DNA of 64,000 nucleotides from Cardiocondyla obscurior (GCF_019399895.1 NC_091874.1:7256501-7320500); one strand, 5' to 3'; counted from the first letter of the stretch, positions 10,593-20,776 are shown. Made by a program: numbers and translations. The notes: generated by a model from the letters alone, not told the origin.

Positions 10593-11667
10593 CAGTCGGT
10601 CACAAAATGATTCGGACACTTTTGCAATAATGATTACAAAACTGAAATAAACAAGTATTTAATATTTTGTTGGGTATCCATTCTGTTTAATAGCGTGCTG
10701 TAATTACTTGGATACTGTAGAAATTAAAGTTTTTAAATAATCTACACTAATATATACTCATTTCTCTTTCAATCGTCTCTTCAGTTCTGCTATTGACGTT
10801 ACAGTTGTTTTATGAACAATACGGTCCAATTTGTTCTAAACATTTTCGATGGGATTTAGGTCTAGAGATTGCGGAAGTGATTGTAAAACATTTTTGCAAT
10901 TGTAAAGCAAATACTCTTGCACTATTCTTGATATGTGCTTTGGATCGTTTTCCTGGTATAATTTAAAATTATTCACAATCCCCATACTTGAAGCACTTCT
11001 TTGTAAATTGTATTTTAAAATATCTAAATATTAATTTTTGTCGATAATACCATCTATAAAAACTAATTCCTCTACACCAAAAGCGGAAACACACTCTCAA
11101 ACCATCACGGAACCATGGAGGAGGTTTCACTTAAAACATGGAAGAGGTTCCGTGATAGTTTGAGAGTGTGTTTCCGCTTTTGGTGTAGAGGAATTAGTTT
11201 TTATAGATGGTATTATCGACAAAAATTAATATTTAGATATTTTAAAATACAATTTACAAAGAAGTGCTTCAAGTATGGGGATTGTGAATAATTTTAAATT
11301 ATACCAGGATAACGATCCAAAGCACATATCAAGAATAGTGCAAGAGTATTTGCTTTACAATTGCAAAAATGTTTTACAATCACTTCCGCAATCTCTAGAC
11401 CTAAATCCCATCGAAAATGTTTAGAACAAATTGAACCGTATTGTTCATAAAACAACTGTAACGTCAATAGCAGAACTGAAGAGACGATTGAAAGAGAAAT
11501 GAGTATATATTAGTGTAGATTATTTAAAAACTTTAATTTCTACAGTATCCAAGTAATTACAGCACGCTATTAAACAGAATGGATACCCAACAAAATATTA
11601 AATACTTGTTTATTTCAGTTTTGTAATCATTATTGCAAAAGTGTCCGAATCATTTTGTGACCGACTG
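10593..11667. mobile_element. Snap-back palindromic Tc1-like element
   Basis: Ends are CAGTCGGTCACAAAATG and its complement, flanked by TA at 10591-10592 and 11668-11669. Two arms of 522 bp (10593-11114 and 11146-11667) are almost perfect inverted copies around a 31-bp loop; I saw only about two mismatches in the parts compared. Each arm encodes the C-terminal half of a Tc1/mariner transposase, recognisable by QDNDPKH and DLNPIENV, with stop codons at expected Trp positions. The element is thus two 3' halves head to head, non-autonomous, and recent by arm identity. Confidence 0.9.
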
Positions 11668-11964
11668 TATATAAATATGTATATAAATAATTATTCTATG
11701 AAGTACGGTATTAGAATTAGTTATATTTAATTTTATGATTAAAATTACAAAAACATTTTAAACTTTTTAATTATTTACTAACTCTTTATTATCAATTTAC
11801 CAACAAATACGACAGAAGCAACGCTACAATTACAACAAAAGCACTATTATCATTTTCTTTCTGCATTTACAAAATGTTCTGCATCAAATAGTCTTATCTG
11901 AAAACAAATTTATTTTTATTAATATATTTTTATTGCTGCTAATAAGTAATAAAATTGGTTTTTA
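11668..11964. other. AT-rich 3' flank of B2
   Basis: No gene seen. A stretch at 11805-11850 (AATACGACAGAAGCAACG) resembles the TACGACAAAAGCA motif of the spacers. An acceptor-like TTGTTTTCAG near 11905 on the minus strand could serve an optional tiny last exon of B2. Confidence 0.4.
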
Positions 11965-12228
11965 TTAAAATACGTACTTGTAAACATGAAGTTGCTTCGC
12001 CCATTTTCTGCATTCATCGCAACAATATACTGGCGTTGACCCTTCAACGCCAAAAGCTAAATAATTAATACAATCCGGGCAATACACGTGTCCACAATTA
12101 AGGGCTACGAAGTCCTGAAGAAGTACGTAGCAAATTGGGCATCGTACCCATTTATTATACTCCTCTGAAAATAAAACAAAGTATAATTAATTAATTATCT
12201 CTCTCTCTCTCTCTCTCTCCCTCTCTCC

Positions 12229-12264
<36 letters not shown>

Positions 12265-12301
12265 CCTCTCCTCTCCTCTCCCTCTCTCCCTCCCTCTCCC
12301 T

Positions 12302-12333
<32 letters not shown>

Positions 12334-12692
12334 CTTTTTGTCTCTAACAATTATCAAATTATTTAATAATAATTACCTTTTCTTGTTGCTGTGCCGTACG
12401 AAAAACACGGCCACCTGCACTCGCCGACAAATATTTTGCCGCAGCAATGCGGCCTCAATTCCTCCGGGTAACTCTCTCTCATTATATAGTACAGCCGTTT
12501 CAATTCAGCGTACACTTCCGCACGCATCGGCCGTATGTTGGCGTTGACTTCATTTAATGCATCTTTTGTAAGGTGCGCAAAGCTGCAAAATTTATTTGCG
12601 TTGCATGTTTCTTTATTGCATGCAATTAAACAGTGGCTTTGACGGCACCTGAGCCTGCTGCACGTTCGTAAGAAATAGTCTCTGCACGCCAT
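11965..12692 (-). CDS. B2: CCCH + RING protein, type B (intact)
   Basis: Exon 1 12692-12377 (316 nt) and exon 2 12164-11965 join in frame to 171 codons. Fingers: CRDYFLRTCSRLRCRQSH (C-X7-C-X4-C-X3-H), then CNKETCNANKFCSFAH (C-X4-C-X5-C-X3-H), then CCGKIFVGECRWPC without a final His. Exon 2 gives a complete RING: CPIC...CGHVYCPDC...CDEC. The role is probably an RNA-binding-type E3 ubiquitin ligase (inference from domains). The intron holds a ~139-bp CT microsatellite. Divergent partner of A3. Confidence 0.8.
12197..12335. repeat. CT/CCT microsatellite in the B2 intron
   Basis: About 139 bp of (CT)n interspersed with CCCT units on the plus strand, i.e. GA-rich in the B2 transcript. It lies wholly inside the intron 12165-12376 and is absent from the B1 and B3 introns. 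Confidence 0.95.
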
Positions 12693-13526
12693 CGATTACT
12701 ACAAAAACAATTTGGACAGAAAGCAGTATTAATACAAAAGCAATTACCAGCAAATACGACAGGAGCAATTTAAAATTTTCAGAAAACAATAATTACCACA
12801 AAAGCAAATATAACACGAACAGAATTTACGACAAAAACAGAATTTACGACAAAAGCAGAATTTACGACAAAAGCAGATTTTAATAGTAGTACAACATAAG
12901 CGATCAACACATGTCCGTATTTTTGGTTAGAAAACACGTGGCGGTGAGATCGCGCGGGAAATGTGCATTAAGCCTGATACGCAATGCACGGTACACTGTG
13001 GCGCCATCCGTAACCCAACAACACAGCGGACTACCCTCTATATATCAATTATTCCGTGATCCAAGGAACAGACCTGCAAATCAAAAATTAATATTTATTA
13101 TCTGGTCAGAAGTCGAACTGTTAACATATCTTAATTAAATTGTACTTGTTAAATATATATTTTATATCATATACGAATATTGTCATCAACCTCCGAACCA
13201 AGATCCCTACAACACGCAATAAGAGTAAGAAATACTATTGGTCGAAACGGACTTCTCCACTATTGGTTGTGCCTCTGTATTGTGTGTTTCCCGCGCGATC
13301 TTACCTCCACGTGTTTCTTAACCAAAGATACAGACGTGTGTTGGTCGCTTATGTCGTACTACTATTCGAAGAACTGCTCTTGTCGTATGTCGTAAATGCT
13401 GCTTGTGTCGTAGTTATTGCTTTCTGTGAATACTACGTTATTCTTGTCGTATTTGCCAGTGTTGTTTAAAGATCGCTCGTTATATTAAGGACTCGAGAAA
13501 TATCACGAGGCAGTGCAAGCAGTACG
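12693..13526. promoter_or_regulatory. Bidirectional spacer B2/A3, core inverted relative to B1/A2
   Basis: The B side here carries AACACGTGGCGGTGAGATCG (CACGTG 12935-12940) and CGCGCGGGAAATGTGC; the A side carries GTGTTTCCCGCGCG (TTTCCC from 13287) and CTTACCTCCACGTG (CACGTG 13308-13313). These are the two half-promoters of the B1/A2 spacer, but swapped, and the solo LTR between them is inverted too. Three AATTTACGACAAAAGCAG-type repeats (about 12835-12880) are the inverted counterpart of those before A2. Confidence 0.7.
12997..13211. mobile_element. Solo LTR (215 bp) in the B2/A3 spacer, inverted
   Basis: Reverse complement of the LTR at 9345-9559, same length, beginning TGTGGCGCC and ending GATCCCTACA, flanked by ACAC at 12993-12996 and 13212-13215. 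It shares the insertion site with the other copy, so both spacers descend from a single insertion event. Confidence 0.85.
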
Positions 13527-14213
13527 ATGTCTTTTTACGGAAAAGAACAAGGTAACTTTGGTACAAAAAATTGTTTACTGTAATTAAACATTAAGTAAAG
13601 ATAATTGTTCTCTGATGCGTCAGGTTCATTTCGATCAATTTCATTTATAATTATATATTTATTTATTTCTTTAGTTAATTATTTATAATATATACTAATG
13701 TAACAATCGGTTTTAGTTTTCAGAAACGGCGTGCCAAAATGCCAAAATTTTGAAGAAGGCAACTGCGCTACGTGGAACTGTAAACGGATCCATACGTTTA
13801 AGTACTGTTACAATTATCAGAATACCAAGTGCGACAAAGTAGACTGCCCGTTTCTACATTGTACCAGCGTTGAACAGTACACGTACTTGATGACAGGAGA
13901 GGCAAACAAGCAATTGAAGAGAGAAGTGGGCCGAACGCTGCAGAACAAAAATATTTGCGGCGACTATAAAACCGGAGTGTGCGAACGGAAAGTCTGCCAC
14001 CGTCGACACATTAAAAAAGAGGATGTAATACCGTTTAAATGTTTGATATGCGCGCAGATTATTACTGTGCGAATATTTGGGATTGCACTTTGCGGCCACA
14101 TGATTTGTTATGATTGTGCATTAAAGCAAATAGATAACACAAGTATCAATAATTGTTTTAACGTACATTGTCCGATATGTAGAAAAATCACCATTTACAA
14201 AAAATGTATGTAG
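13527..14213 (+). CDS. A3: CCCH x3 + RING protein, type A (intact)
   Basis: Exon 1 13527-13551 encodes MSFYGKEQ, then a phase-1 GT-AG intron, and exon 2 13717-14213; total 173 aa. Three fingers of spacing C-X7-C-X4-C-X3-H start at the Cys residues of CQNFEEGNC, CYNYQNTKC and CGDYKTGVC, followed by a RING: CLIC...CGHMICYDC...CPIC at the C terminus. The linker YTYLMTGEANKQL between fingers 2 and 3 resembles the corresponding linker of ZC3H10-like proteins (family assignment is inference). Probable function: nucleic-acid-binding E3 ubiquitin ligase. The start is supported by identical exon 1 structure in A1, A2 and A4. Divergent from B2. Confidence 0.85.
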
Positions 14214-14422
14214 TTTATTAATAAAATATATATTGATTTATAAATATTAAAGACAAAATATTTTATTTTATTCTTTACATTTTGAGTACATAAAATTAAA
14301 AACATAAAAAACTATTTAATGAATTAAAGAAAAAACGTGTTAATTATTAGATTTTGATAATATACTTATAAAAATACAGATTTCTTTTCCTAAATCTTTT
14401 ATACTTTTCACTAGAAAGACAA

Positions 14423-15014
14423 TTAATTTTTATTAAACTTTAATATAATATAACACTGCCATTTATTACATTTGGCACATTTCCAAAATGGTAATGCACC
14501 ATTTACGTTAACTGGAAGTTGTTTCAGGCAAATGTTACAATATCCATGTCCACATGCTAAAATTTTTATGTCGCCCATTAATGGAATGAAGCAATTGAAG
14601 CATTTCGGTAGTTGGTCATTGTCTTCTAAATAAAAAAAGTATTTTTAATTATTTCTCTTTAACAATTAAAATATTACAAATTATATAATTATATTTACCA
14701 TTTTTGCAGACTGTCTTGCATGAAAGACAGGGCCATATACATTCACCCAACATAACTTTTGTACATGTGTGAACTTTTATTTCTTTTGGATACATTTCTC
14801 TTATAAGAAACGCAAATCTTTTCATTTCATTAAAAACTGTTTCTCTAAATGGTCGTATGTTTTCGTTCACTTCTAGAATTTCGTACGGTGTAAGATGTAA
14901 TAATGTACATGAGCGATTTTTATTACACGATGAATTAGTGCACATTATTGCTCGATGAATCTTATTGCATGAATCTCTGTTGCATGAACGAATGAAATAA
15001 TCTCGACAAATCAT
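14423..15014 (-). CDS. B3: CCCH + RING protein, type B (intact)
   Basis: Exon 1 15014-14699 (316 nt) and exon 2 14625-14423 join in frame to 172 codons. Exon 1 fingers: CRDYFIRSCNRDSCNKIH, CTNSSCNKNRSCTLLH region, and a third CTKVMLGECIWPC lacking its His. Exon 2 RING: CFNC...CGHGYCNIC...CAKC. The intron is only 73 bp. It is more diverged from B1 and B2 than they are from each other. The divergent partner is A4. Confidence 0.82.
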
Positions 15015-15532
15015 AATTGCAAAGCAAAACTTTTTGATCGGTAATTAAACGATAAAAGCAAATAGCACAATTTTCAATATAAAAATTAAACGACAAAAGC
15101 AACTAAACAAAGGTGGTACGACATTAGCGACCAACACGCGTCTGTATCTTTGGTTAGGAAACACGTGGAGGTAAGATCGCGCGGGAAACACACAATGCAG
15201 AGGCACAACCAATAGTGGAGAAGTTCGTTTCGACCAATAGTATTTTTTACTTTTATTGCGTGTACCGTGCATTGCGTATCAAGCTTAATGCACATTTCCC
15301 GCGCGATCTCACCGTCACGTGTTTTCTAACCAAAAATACGGACATGTGTTGATCGCTTATGTTGTACTACTCGTAAATTCTGCTTTTGTCGTATGTCGTA
15401 AATGCTGCTTGTGTCGTAGTTATTGCTTGCTGTGAATACTACGTTATCCTTGTCGTATTTGCCAGTGTCGTTTAAAAATCGCTCGTTATATTAAGGACTC
15501 GAGAAATATCACGAGGCAGTACAAACGGTACG
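15015..15532. promoter_or_regulatory. Bidirectional spacer B3/A4, no LTR (ancestral-like)
   Basis: B side: AAACACGTGGAGGTAAGATC (CACGTG 15162-15167) then CGCGCGGGAAACACAC. A side: CACATTTCCCGCGCG (TTTCCC from 15295), GATCTCACCGTCACGTG (CACGTG 15316-15321). The halves are only ~130 bp apart, because the solo LTR of the other spacers is absent. The two halves are in the same order as in B1/A2. CCAAT boxes at about 15209 and 15233. Confidence 0.65.
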
Positions 15533-16116
15533 ATGTCGTTTTATGGAAAAGAGCAAGGTAATAACTTTGGTACAAAGAATTTTGTAGTTGAGTCTAAAAT
15601 TAAATTACAATTTTAGTATTGAAATACGGCGCACCGAAGTGCCGAGCCTTTGCTGAAGGAAGATGTCACATTTGGAATTGCAAACGAGTGCACACCTTTC
15701 GATACTGCTTCAATTACCAAAATACAAAGTGCGACAAAGAGAATTGTCCATTCATTCATTGTACGAGTGTCGAGCAATATATGTATTATATGACTGGAGA
15801 GGCAAATAACAATCTAAAAGAAGAAGTCGGAAGAACAATGCAGAATACCAACATTTGCGGCGATTTCAAAAAAGGCACTTGTGATCGAGAGACATGTAGT
15901 CGTCGCCACGTTAATGCAAATGCATTACCAATGTATTGCTCAATTTGTGTTGAAAATATGACAGAGCGATCAATTGGGGCAGGATCTTGTGGGCATATCT
16001 TTTGCTTTAATTGTGCTTTAAAACTTTTAGATTTAACAGAGGACGAAAATGAAAACTGTATGAATGTTTTTTGCTCGATATGTAGAAAAATAAGTCTTTA
16101 TAAAAAACTTACGTAA
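15533..16116 (+). CDS. A4: CCCH x3 + RING protein, type A (intact)
   Basis: Exon 1 15533-15557 (MSFYGKEQ), exon 2 15617-16116; 174 aa, with an intron of only 59 bp. Three C-X7-C-X4-C-X3-H fingers (starting CRAFAEGRC, CFNYQNTKC, CGDFKKGTC) and a C-terminal RING, CSIC...CGHIFCFNC...CSIC. It is more divergent from A1 and A3 than those are from each other, matching the greater divergence of its partner B3, so the pair appears to have duplicated as a unit. Confidence 0.85.
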
Positions 16117-17676
16117 AAATTTAAAATAAATATTTGATAAAAAAAATTAAATTTTGTTTTTTATTATTTTTAATAAATAATTTAGTTTTTTTTTAAAGAC
16201 GCTAAAAAGAGGGGGAGTTTCTTTTAAACTTTAGGCGTTTCCGCTATCAATTTATTTTTGCTTTTACACTCTGGTTTTTTGCTTACCGTTTTACAATTTT
16301 TATCGCGTTGATCGCTCCGACTGCTCGCGATCCTGACTGCTGAAGCGACTGATTTATAAGCGTTTCTTCCAGGCAACCAACAGTTCGATCTTCGTACTTT
16401 CATAAACTCGCGATATTATATTTTCTATTATTCTTAGATATTATTTCTACTTGTTTATCGGTTCTATTTTTGTCGGTTTCGAACCGCTTGGTCGTTACTC
16501 GCTCGGCTCGCATGTTATCAAGGACGTTTTTTTTTGCTGACTAATTACAATATTTTACGCTTTTTAACGCTTTCTTATTTATGCAAATTTTAGGTACAAT
16601 AATTTATGTTTTAAAGAGACACTACAAATGTAGGAGTGATTCATTGGTGATACAGAGATAAAGAATACATAAAAATTTTATTACTAAAATATTTATTAAC
16701 AAATATTTATACTGAAAAGCGCGAAAGCATTTATAGATAGCATAGAAAGATCGGTGCGATAGAGCCGGCCTTGATACCGCACGAGCCAAACGGTTCGAAA
16801 ACAAGAAAAATAGGATCGACAAAAGGGTAGAAACAATAGAAAACAAGACCTCACGAGTTAGCAAAATACAGAGGTCGAGCAGTTGCCAGTTGCTCAGAAA
16901 CCAGAATCACGATACAGCCAGCAGACAGAGAAATCAGCGCGTAGAATAGCGACTTACTATTTTTTTAATTGACTAAACGGAATGAAAAATTCTTTTGCAG
17001 GATTATAGTACAAGCGATTTGTTAAATTATTTCGACCGTTACTTATAAAGCTGGCTGATAGAGCATCTTACAACGAATCTAATAGAGTCGCGAAAGATTA
17101 CTGAGCGTGGTCGAACGTCAGCTCACTACTATTTTATTTTGTATAAATGATTAACGTAATTTTAGAAACAGAAAATGCGAACTGCTACATTTGTTCATGT
17201 GCAATAAAAAAATATGATAATATTTATAAATTTATCATGTTCTTTCTATCAATAACATAAAACAAATTTTTAAATAACAAATATATTTTACTGTTTCGAC
17301 AGATTAATAGTGTTGTCATCGTTACCCAACCTGACAAATAAAAACTTATTTGCACAGAATTTTACAGCGGTTTTCATTTTAATATTTGATGGCAACTGAT
17401 CCGGATTTTTAACTATGATGAACTTGCGTGATACAGTAGCATTTGAACATTTATATATGTATATATGAATTTGACACTTAGAATACTCAATCGTTCTATA
17501 ATCTGTTTAATATACACATATCTAGTAAATGCTACTGTTGCCACACGAGTACAGGTAACTTTGACAATACTATCGAAATATCGCTTTAGCGCAACGGCTA
17601 ACAGCGGGCTTGCTAACTTGAGGTCGGTATTAGCGCAAGTTCGAGTACTGTTTTCTACTTGTTATTTAAAAAAAAA
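16117..17676. repeat. Non-coding inner flank with a diverged inverted repeat
   Basis: No gene seen. A diverged inverted repeat pairs about 16290-16530 with 16770-16960; matching blocks are TCGAACCGCTTGG and the complement of CCAAACGGTTCGA, plus TTATCAAGG against CCTTGATAC. It is probably a decayed foldback element. The remainder is AT-rich. Confidence 0.5.
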
Positions 17677-17702
17677 TGTTGTCTTTTTCCGTAAATAGAC
17701 AT
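17677..17702 (-). pseudogene. A5 relic: type-A exon 1 only, mirror image of A1
   Basis: On the minus strand an ATG at 17702 opens MSIYGKRQ, matching MSFYGKEQ of exon 1 in A2-A4, and it lies just downstream of a type-A half-promoter (17810-17990). The donor is lost and no CCCH-encoding exon 2 can be found further along. Its position is the mirror of A1 in the palindrome. The match is only eight residues, so it rests largely on context. Confidence 0.5.
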
Positions 17703-17799
17703 TATGTTTCATGTTTTTGCTTTCCTTTTTTTTTAAAATCTACTTTAAAGACGATGTAATTAACGATAGTATTACGATAATAACAATAACAACAAATTT

Positions 17800-17990
17800 C
17801 AATGTTAATACGACAAAAGCAATTACAAAGAAAGCAATTACGCAAAAGCCGCTACGACATCAGCTACCAACACACGTTTGTATCTTTGATAAAGAAGCAC
17901 GTGGCGGTGAGATTGCGCAAGAAGTGTGCATTAAGTCTGCTATACAATGCAAAGGCACAGCCAGTAATGAAAAAGTCCATTTCGTTTAAT
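17800..17990 (-). promoter_or_regulatory. Half-promoter at the inner edge of the right arm
   Basis: AAGCACGTGGCGGTGAGATTG matches the AACACGTGGCGGTGAGATCG half of the B2/A3 spacer; the E2F-like part has decayed to GCGCAAGAAG. It is preceded by ATACGACAAAAGCAATTAC. It faces the A5 exon-1 relic. The homologous place in the left arm has the other half-type (CTTACCTCCACGTG), with the switch at a shared GCATTG. Confidence 0.6.
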
Positions 17991-19172
17991 CGGATTTTTT
18001 ACTCTTATTGCTTGTAATTTTGAATATTGTAGCAAGCGTTAAACGTCATATAATTCTCTTGGCAACACGCGCCGTTAAAACAGAAGAATGAACAGAAGAA
18101 AGTCGTGCGGAATCTTCCGTAGGACAGTATTGTTAGACGAGAGACGTTTTCTCGCGCATGCGCGGCAAGTAGGACTCAGTTCAGTAGGTGTTGATATAAA
18201 CGGGAAAGCCTCAAGGTACCCGTGCATGTTATTTTTAGTACAAGTAACATTTATTCATTAGTACTTATTCAAAATATAATAGTTTTTACTATTATTATTT
18301 ATTGTACACTGTCAATCATACTTTAAATAAATATTAATAAATAAATATTACGTGTGGTAAAAATAGCATGTACGGGGTATCCGAGGCTCTCCCGTTTATA
18401 TCAACACGTACTGAACTGAGCCCTACTAGCCGCGCATGCGCGATAAAACGGGTCTCGCGTGGGAGAATCTTCTACGAGTTTCACGCGCGTTTTCCATCAT
18501 TTGTTCCTTTGCCTCTTACGTGATCACGTCGTTACGTCTGTAGAATTCTCGAATCTTTATGCATAATATTCTCACGTCGTTACCTGTGTAAAGTGCTCAT
18601 GTCGTTACGTATGAAATGCTCATGTCGTTACCTGTGCTAATGCTCATGTCGTTACGAATGAAATGCTCATGTCGTTACCTGTGCTAATGCTCATGTCGTT
18701 ACGAATGAAATGCTCATGTCGTTACCTGTGCTAATGCTCATGTCGTTACGAATGAAATGCTCATGTCGTTACGAATGAAATGCTCATGTCGTTACCTGTG
18801 CTAATGCTCATGTCGTTACGAATGAAATGCTCATGTCGTTACCTGTGCTAATGCTCATGTCGTTACGAATGAAATGCTCATGTCTTTACCTGTGCTAATG
18901 CTCATGTCTTTACCTGTGTAAATGCTCATGTCTTTACCTGTGTAAATGCTCATGTCGTTCTTCACTGACGTCGCTATTGCCGAAAGACTTCTTATAATCG
19001 TCATCCTGGTGTAGAATTTTGGAACGTATAATAGATCAAAATATAATACTGTTCAAAAAGTATTATCATTTTTTACCATACGTATTTCAACTTGCTCTCA
19101 GTGCTTTTTCATCAACGTAAGTAACCGATTACTTTTCTTAGGAAAAATCTCACATTTGTTCCATTTCAATAG
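17950..19172. repeat. Inner part of right palindrome arm
   Basis: Reverse complement of about 5930-6935 with high identity. It includes the expanded 24-bp minisatellite. It is interrupted at 19172 by the BEL/Pao element and resumes at 25584. No gene seen. Confidence 0.9.
18586..18960. repeat. 24-bp minisatellite (TGCTCATGTCGTTAC type), long allele
   Basis: About sixteen units built on ATGCTCATGTCGTTAC, alternating CTGTGCTA and GAATGAA endings. It is the inverted, expanded counterpart of 6136-6310. Confidence 0.9.
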
Positions 19173-19779
19173 TGTTCCGGCAAATTCCAGGTTCGCAAGA
19201 ATGAGGTGAAGGAGTTGGGAAAGGATGATTTATCTTTAATGCGTTCTCGAAAATTCTGCACTTTATTCTTAACTTGTTGAATACAAATTTTCACCAACGC
19301 GAGCCACGCGATTTTGAAGCAAGCGCGAATCGCGAAAGTGAAAAAGCAAGCACACAATTGCTTTTAAAATAGAGTTGAATTCGTCACGATAAAATCGCAT
19401 GAAGTGTCTTCGGGCAAGACTCAGGGGGTACTGACGCTATTAGCAGATCGATGACAAGTGCTTAGCACAAGTTCTTTGTTTTAGCGAGGGCGCGATCCCG
19501 GGGTTCCCGGCGATCTCAGAATCCGCAGGATCGTCTTGCGTTGCTAGCCGGATGTTATAGTTCTAATTTCACAATTGTTCGTGACGTTAGCCAGAAAATG
19601 GCACTGCGTATTTGCAGATCGTTATTAAGACACAATACGTGCTTAATCTTTGTCTGATGAAACAAAGAAAGGGCTAGCATTAAGCGTTATTTATTTAAAG
19701 TGCGTATTGAGTGACGCGACGGCGCCGAGAAGGCTAGGAATTCGTCTCCGCTAATCATTAATTATTTAAAACTTATACA
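19173..19779 (-). repeat. 3' LTR of the BEL/Pao element
   Basis: 607 bp, TG...CA. By eye it differs from the other LTR at about six positions (around 19311, 19404, 19417, 19684, 19730 and 19774), roughly 1%. Confidence 0.95.
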
Positions 19780-19813
19780 TATTCCGCCCGTCTCGCCATG
19801 GCAAGGGCGAAAT

Positions 19814-20326
19814 TTACTCGCTAGGCTCGGATGCTAAAGATAACGGTATTAATTTTACAACCGGCCGAACTAAAGTAGTGGCTGCCGTACGTACGGTTAC
19901 AACACGTATATTTCCGTCAATGCCAGGGTGAGTGGCTATTACACGAGCAAGGGGCCACTGAGATGGCGCGGTATTTTCGCCTTTAATTAAGCAAAGTGTT
20001 CCGATTGTTAAATTTTTATCTGGACTACGCCATTTTTTTCTAATGTTCAACGTAGGGAGGTACTCGGTTGACCATCGTTGCCAAAAATGGTCTCTCATTT
20101 GTTGCACGAGCTGCCACCGTGTTAATTTATTTTCAGCTATGTCTTCACGGGACGGTTCGGGTATCGCGATAAGCGGTGCTCCGATTAGGAAGTGACTTGG
20201 AGATAAAGCCTCTAAATCTTGAGGGTCATTAGTTAAAGCGGCAAGTGGACGCGAGTTGAGGCAGGCCTCAACTTGCGAAAGAAATGTTATGAGTTTTTCA
20301 AACGTTAGTTTAGCATTCCCGATCAC
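19814..20326 (-). pseudogene. BEL/Pao integrase C-terminal part
   Basis: This follows the integrase core in the same frame after a TAG stop at 20366-20368 that replaces the Trp of the GG-x-W-E-A motif. It includes the usual BEL motifs LNSRPLAAL, LSPSHFLIG and WSTEYLPTL. It ends at 19814 beside the LTR. It is part of the single polyprotein and not an independent gene. Confidence 0.9.
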
Positions 20327-20365
20327 GCGATGGATATGATGCTTTGTGGATTTTACGGCGGCTTC

Positions 20366-20776
20366 CTATATACCACCGAAATGTGGCGCAGAAGGCGGAT
20401 TAAAATGCCAGCGGATTTCGTCATTAGCTAAATTATTTAAGAATTGACGATTTCGAGTTAAGTCGCGTATGAAACCGCGTAATTGCGCGTCGGCGCCGAC
20501 AAAGTTGGTACCTTGGTTACTGTATAAATCGGAACACAATCCTCGGCGAGAGGTAAATCGACGGAAGGCCGCTAGAAAGGCCTCGGTCGTGTAATCCGAG
20601 ACGGCTTCCAGATGTATTGCTCGCGTAGCAAAACACACAAAAATAGCAATGAAGCCCTTGTGGCTTTTCTGGCCTCGTCCTTTAGAGGTTCTTATTAAAA
20701 TTAGACCTGCGTAATCGACTCCAGTGTTATGAAAAGGGCGAGACGGCAAAACTCTGGCGTTAGGCAAAGAACTCAT
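20366..20776 (-). pseudogene. BEL/Pao integrase core
   Basis: Integrase catalytic core with the first Asp in GVDYAG. The second catalytic position reads YSNQGTNF where the family normally has SD before NGTNF, so the Asp appears lost. The frame ends at the stop before the conserved Glu. It is out of frame with the upstream RNase H segment across 20776-20830. Confidence 0.9.

Noticed and set aside
7339..16116. Naming the CCCH-RING genes makorin or ZC3H10.
   Set aside because: Makorins have a different finger order and a Makorin-type Cys-His segment; the finger spacing recalls ZC3H10, but a C-terminal RING is not part of that protein as I know it, so no symbol was assigned.
18586..18960. Possible CRISPR-like array.
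   Set aside because: Units are contiguous 24-bp repeats without unique spacers, and the context is eukaryotic.
19166..19357. Small minus-strand frame in the LTR, also at 24899-25156.
   Set aside because: It lies within the LTR repeats and has no similarity to known proteins.
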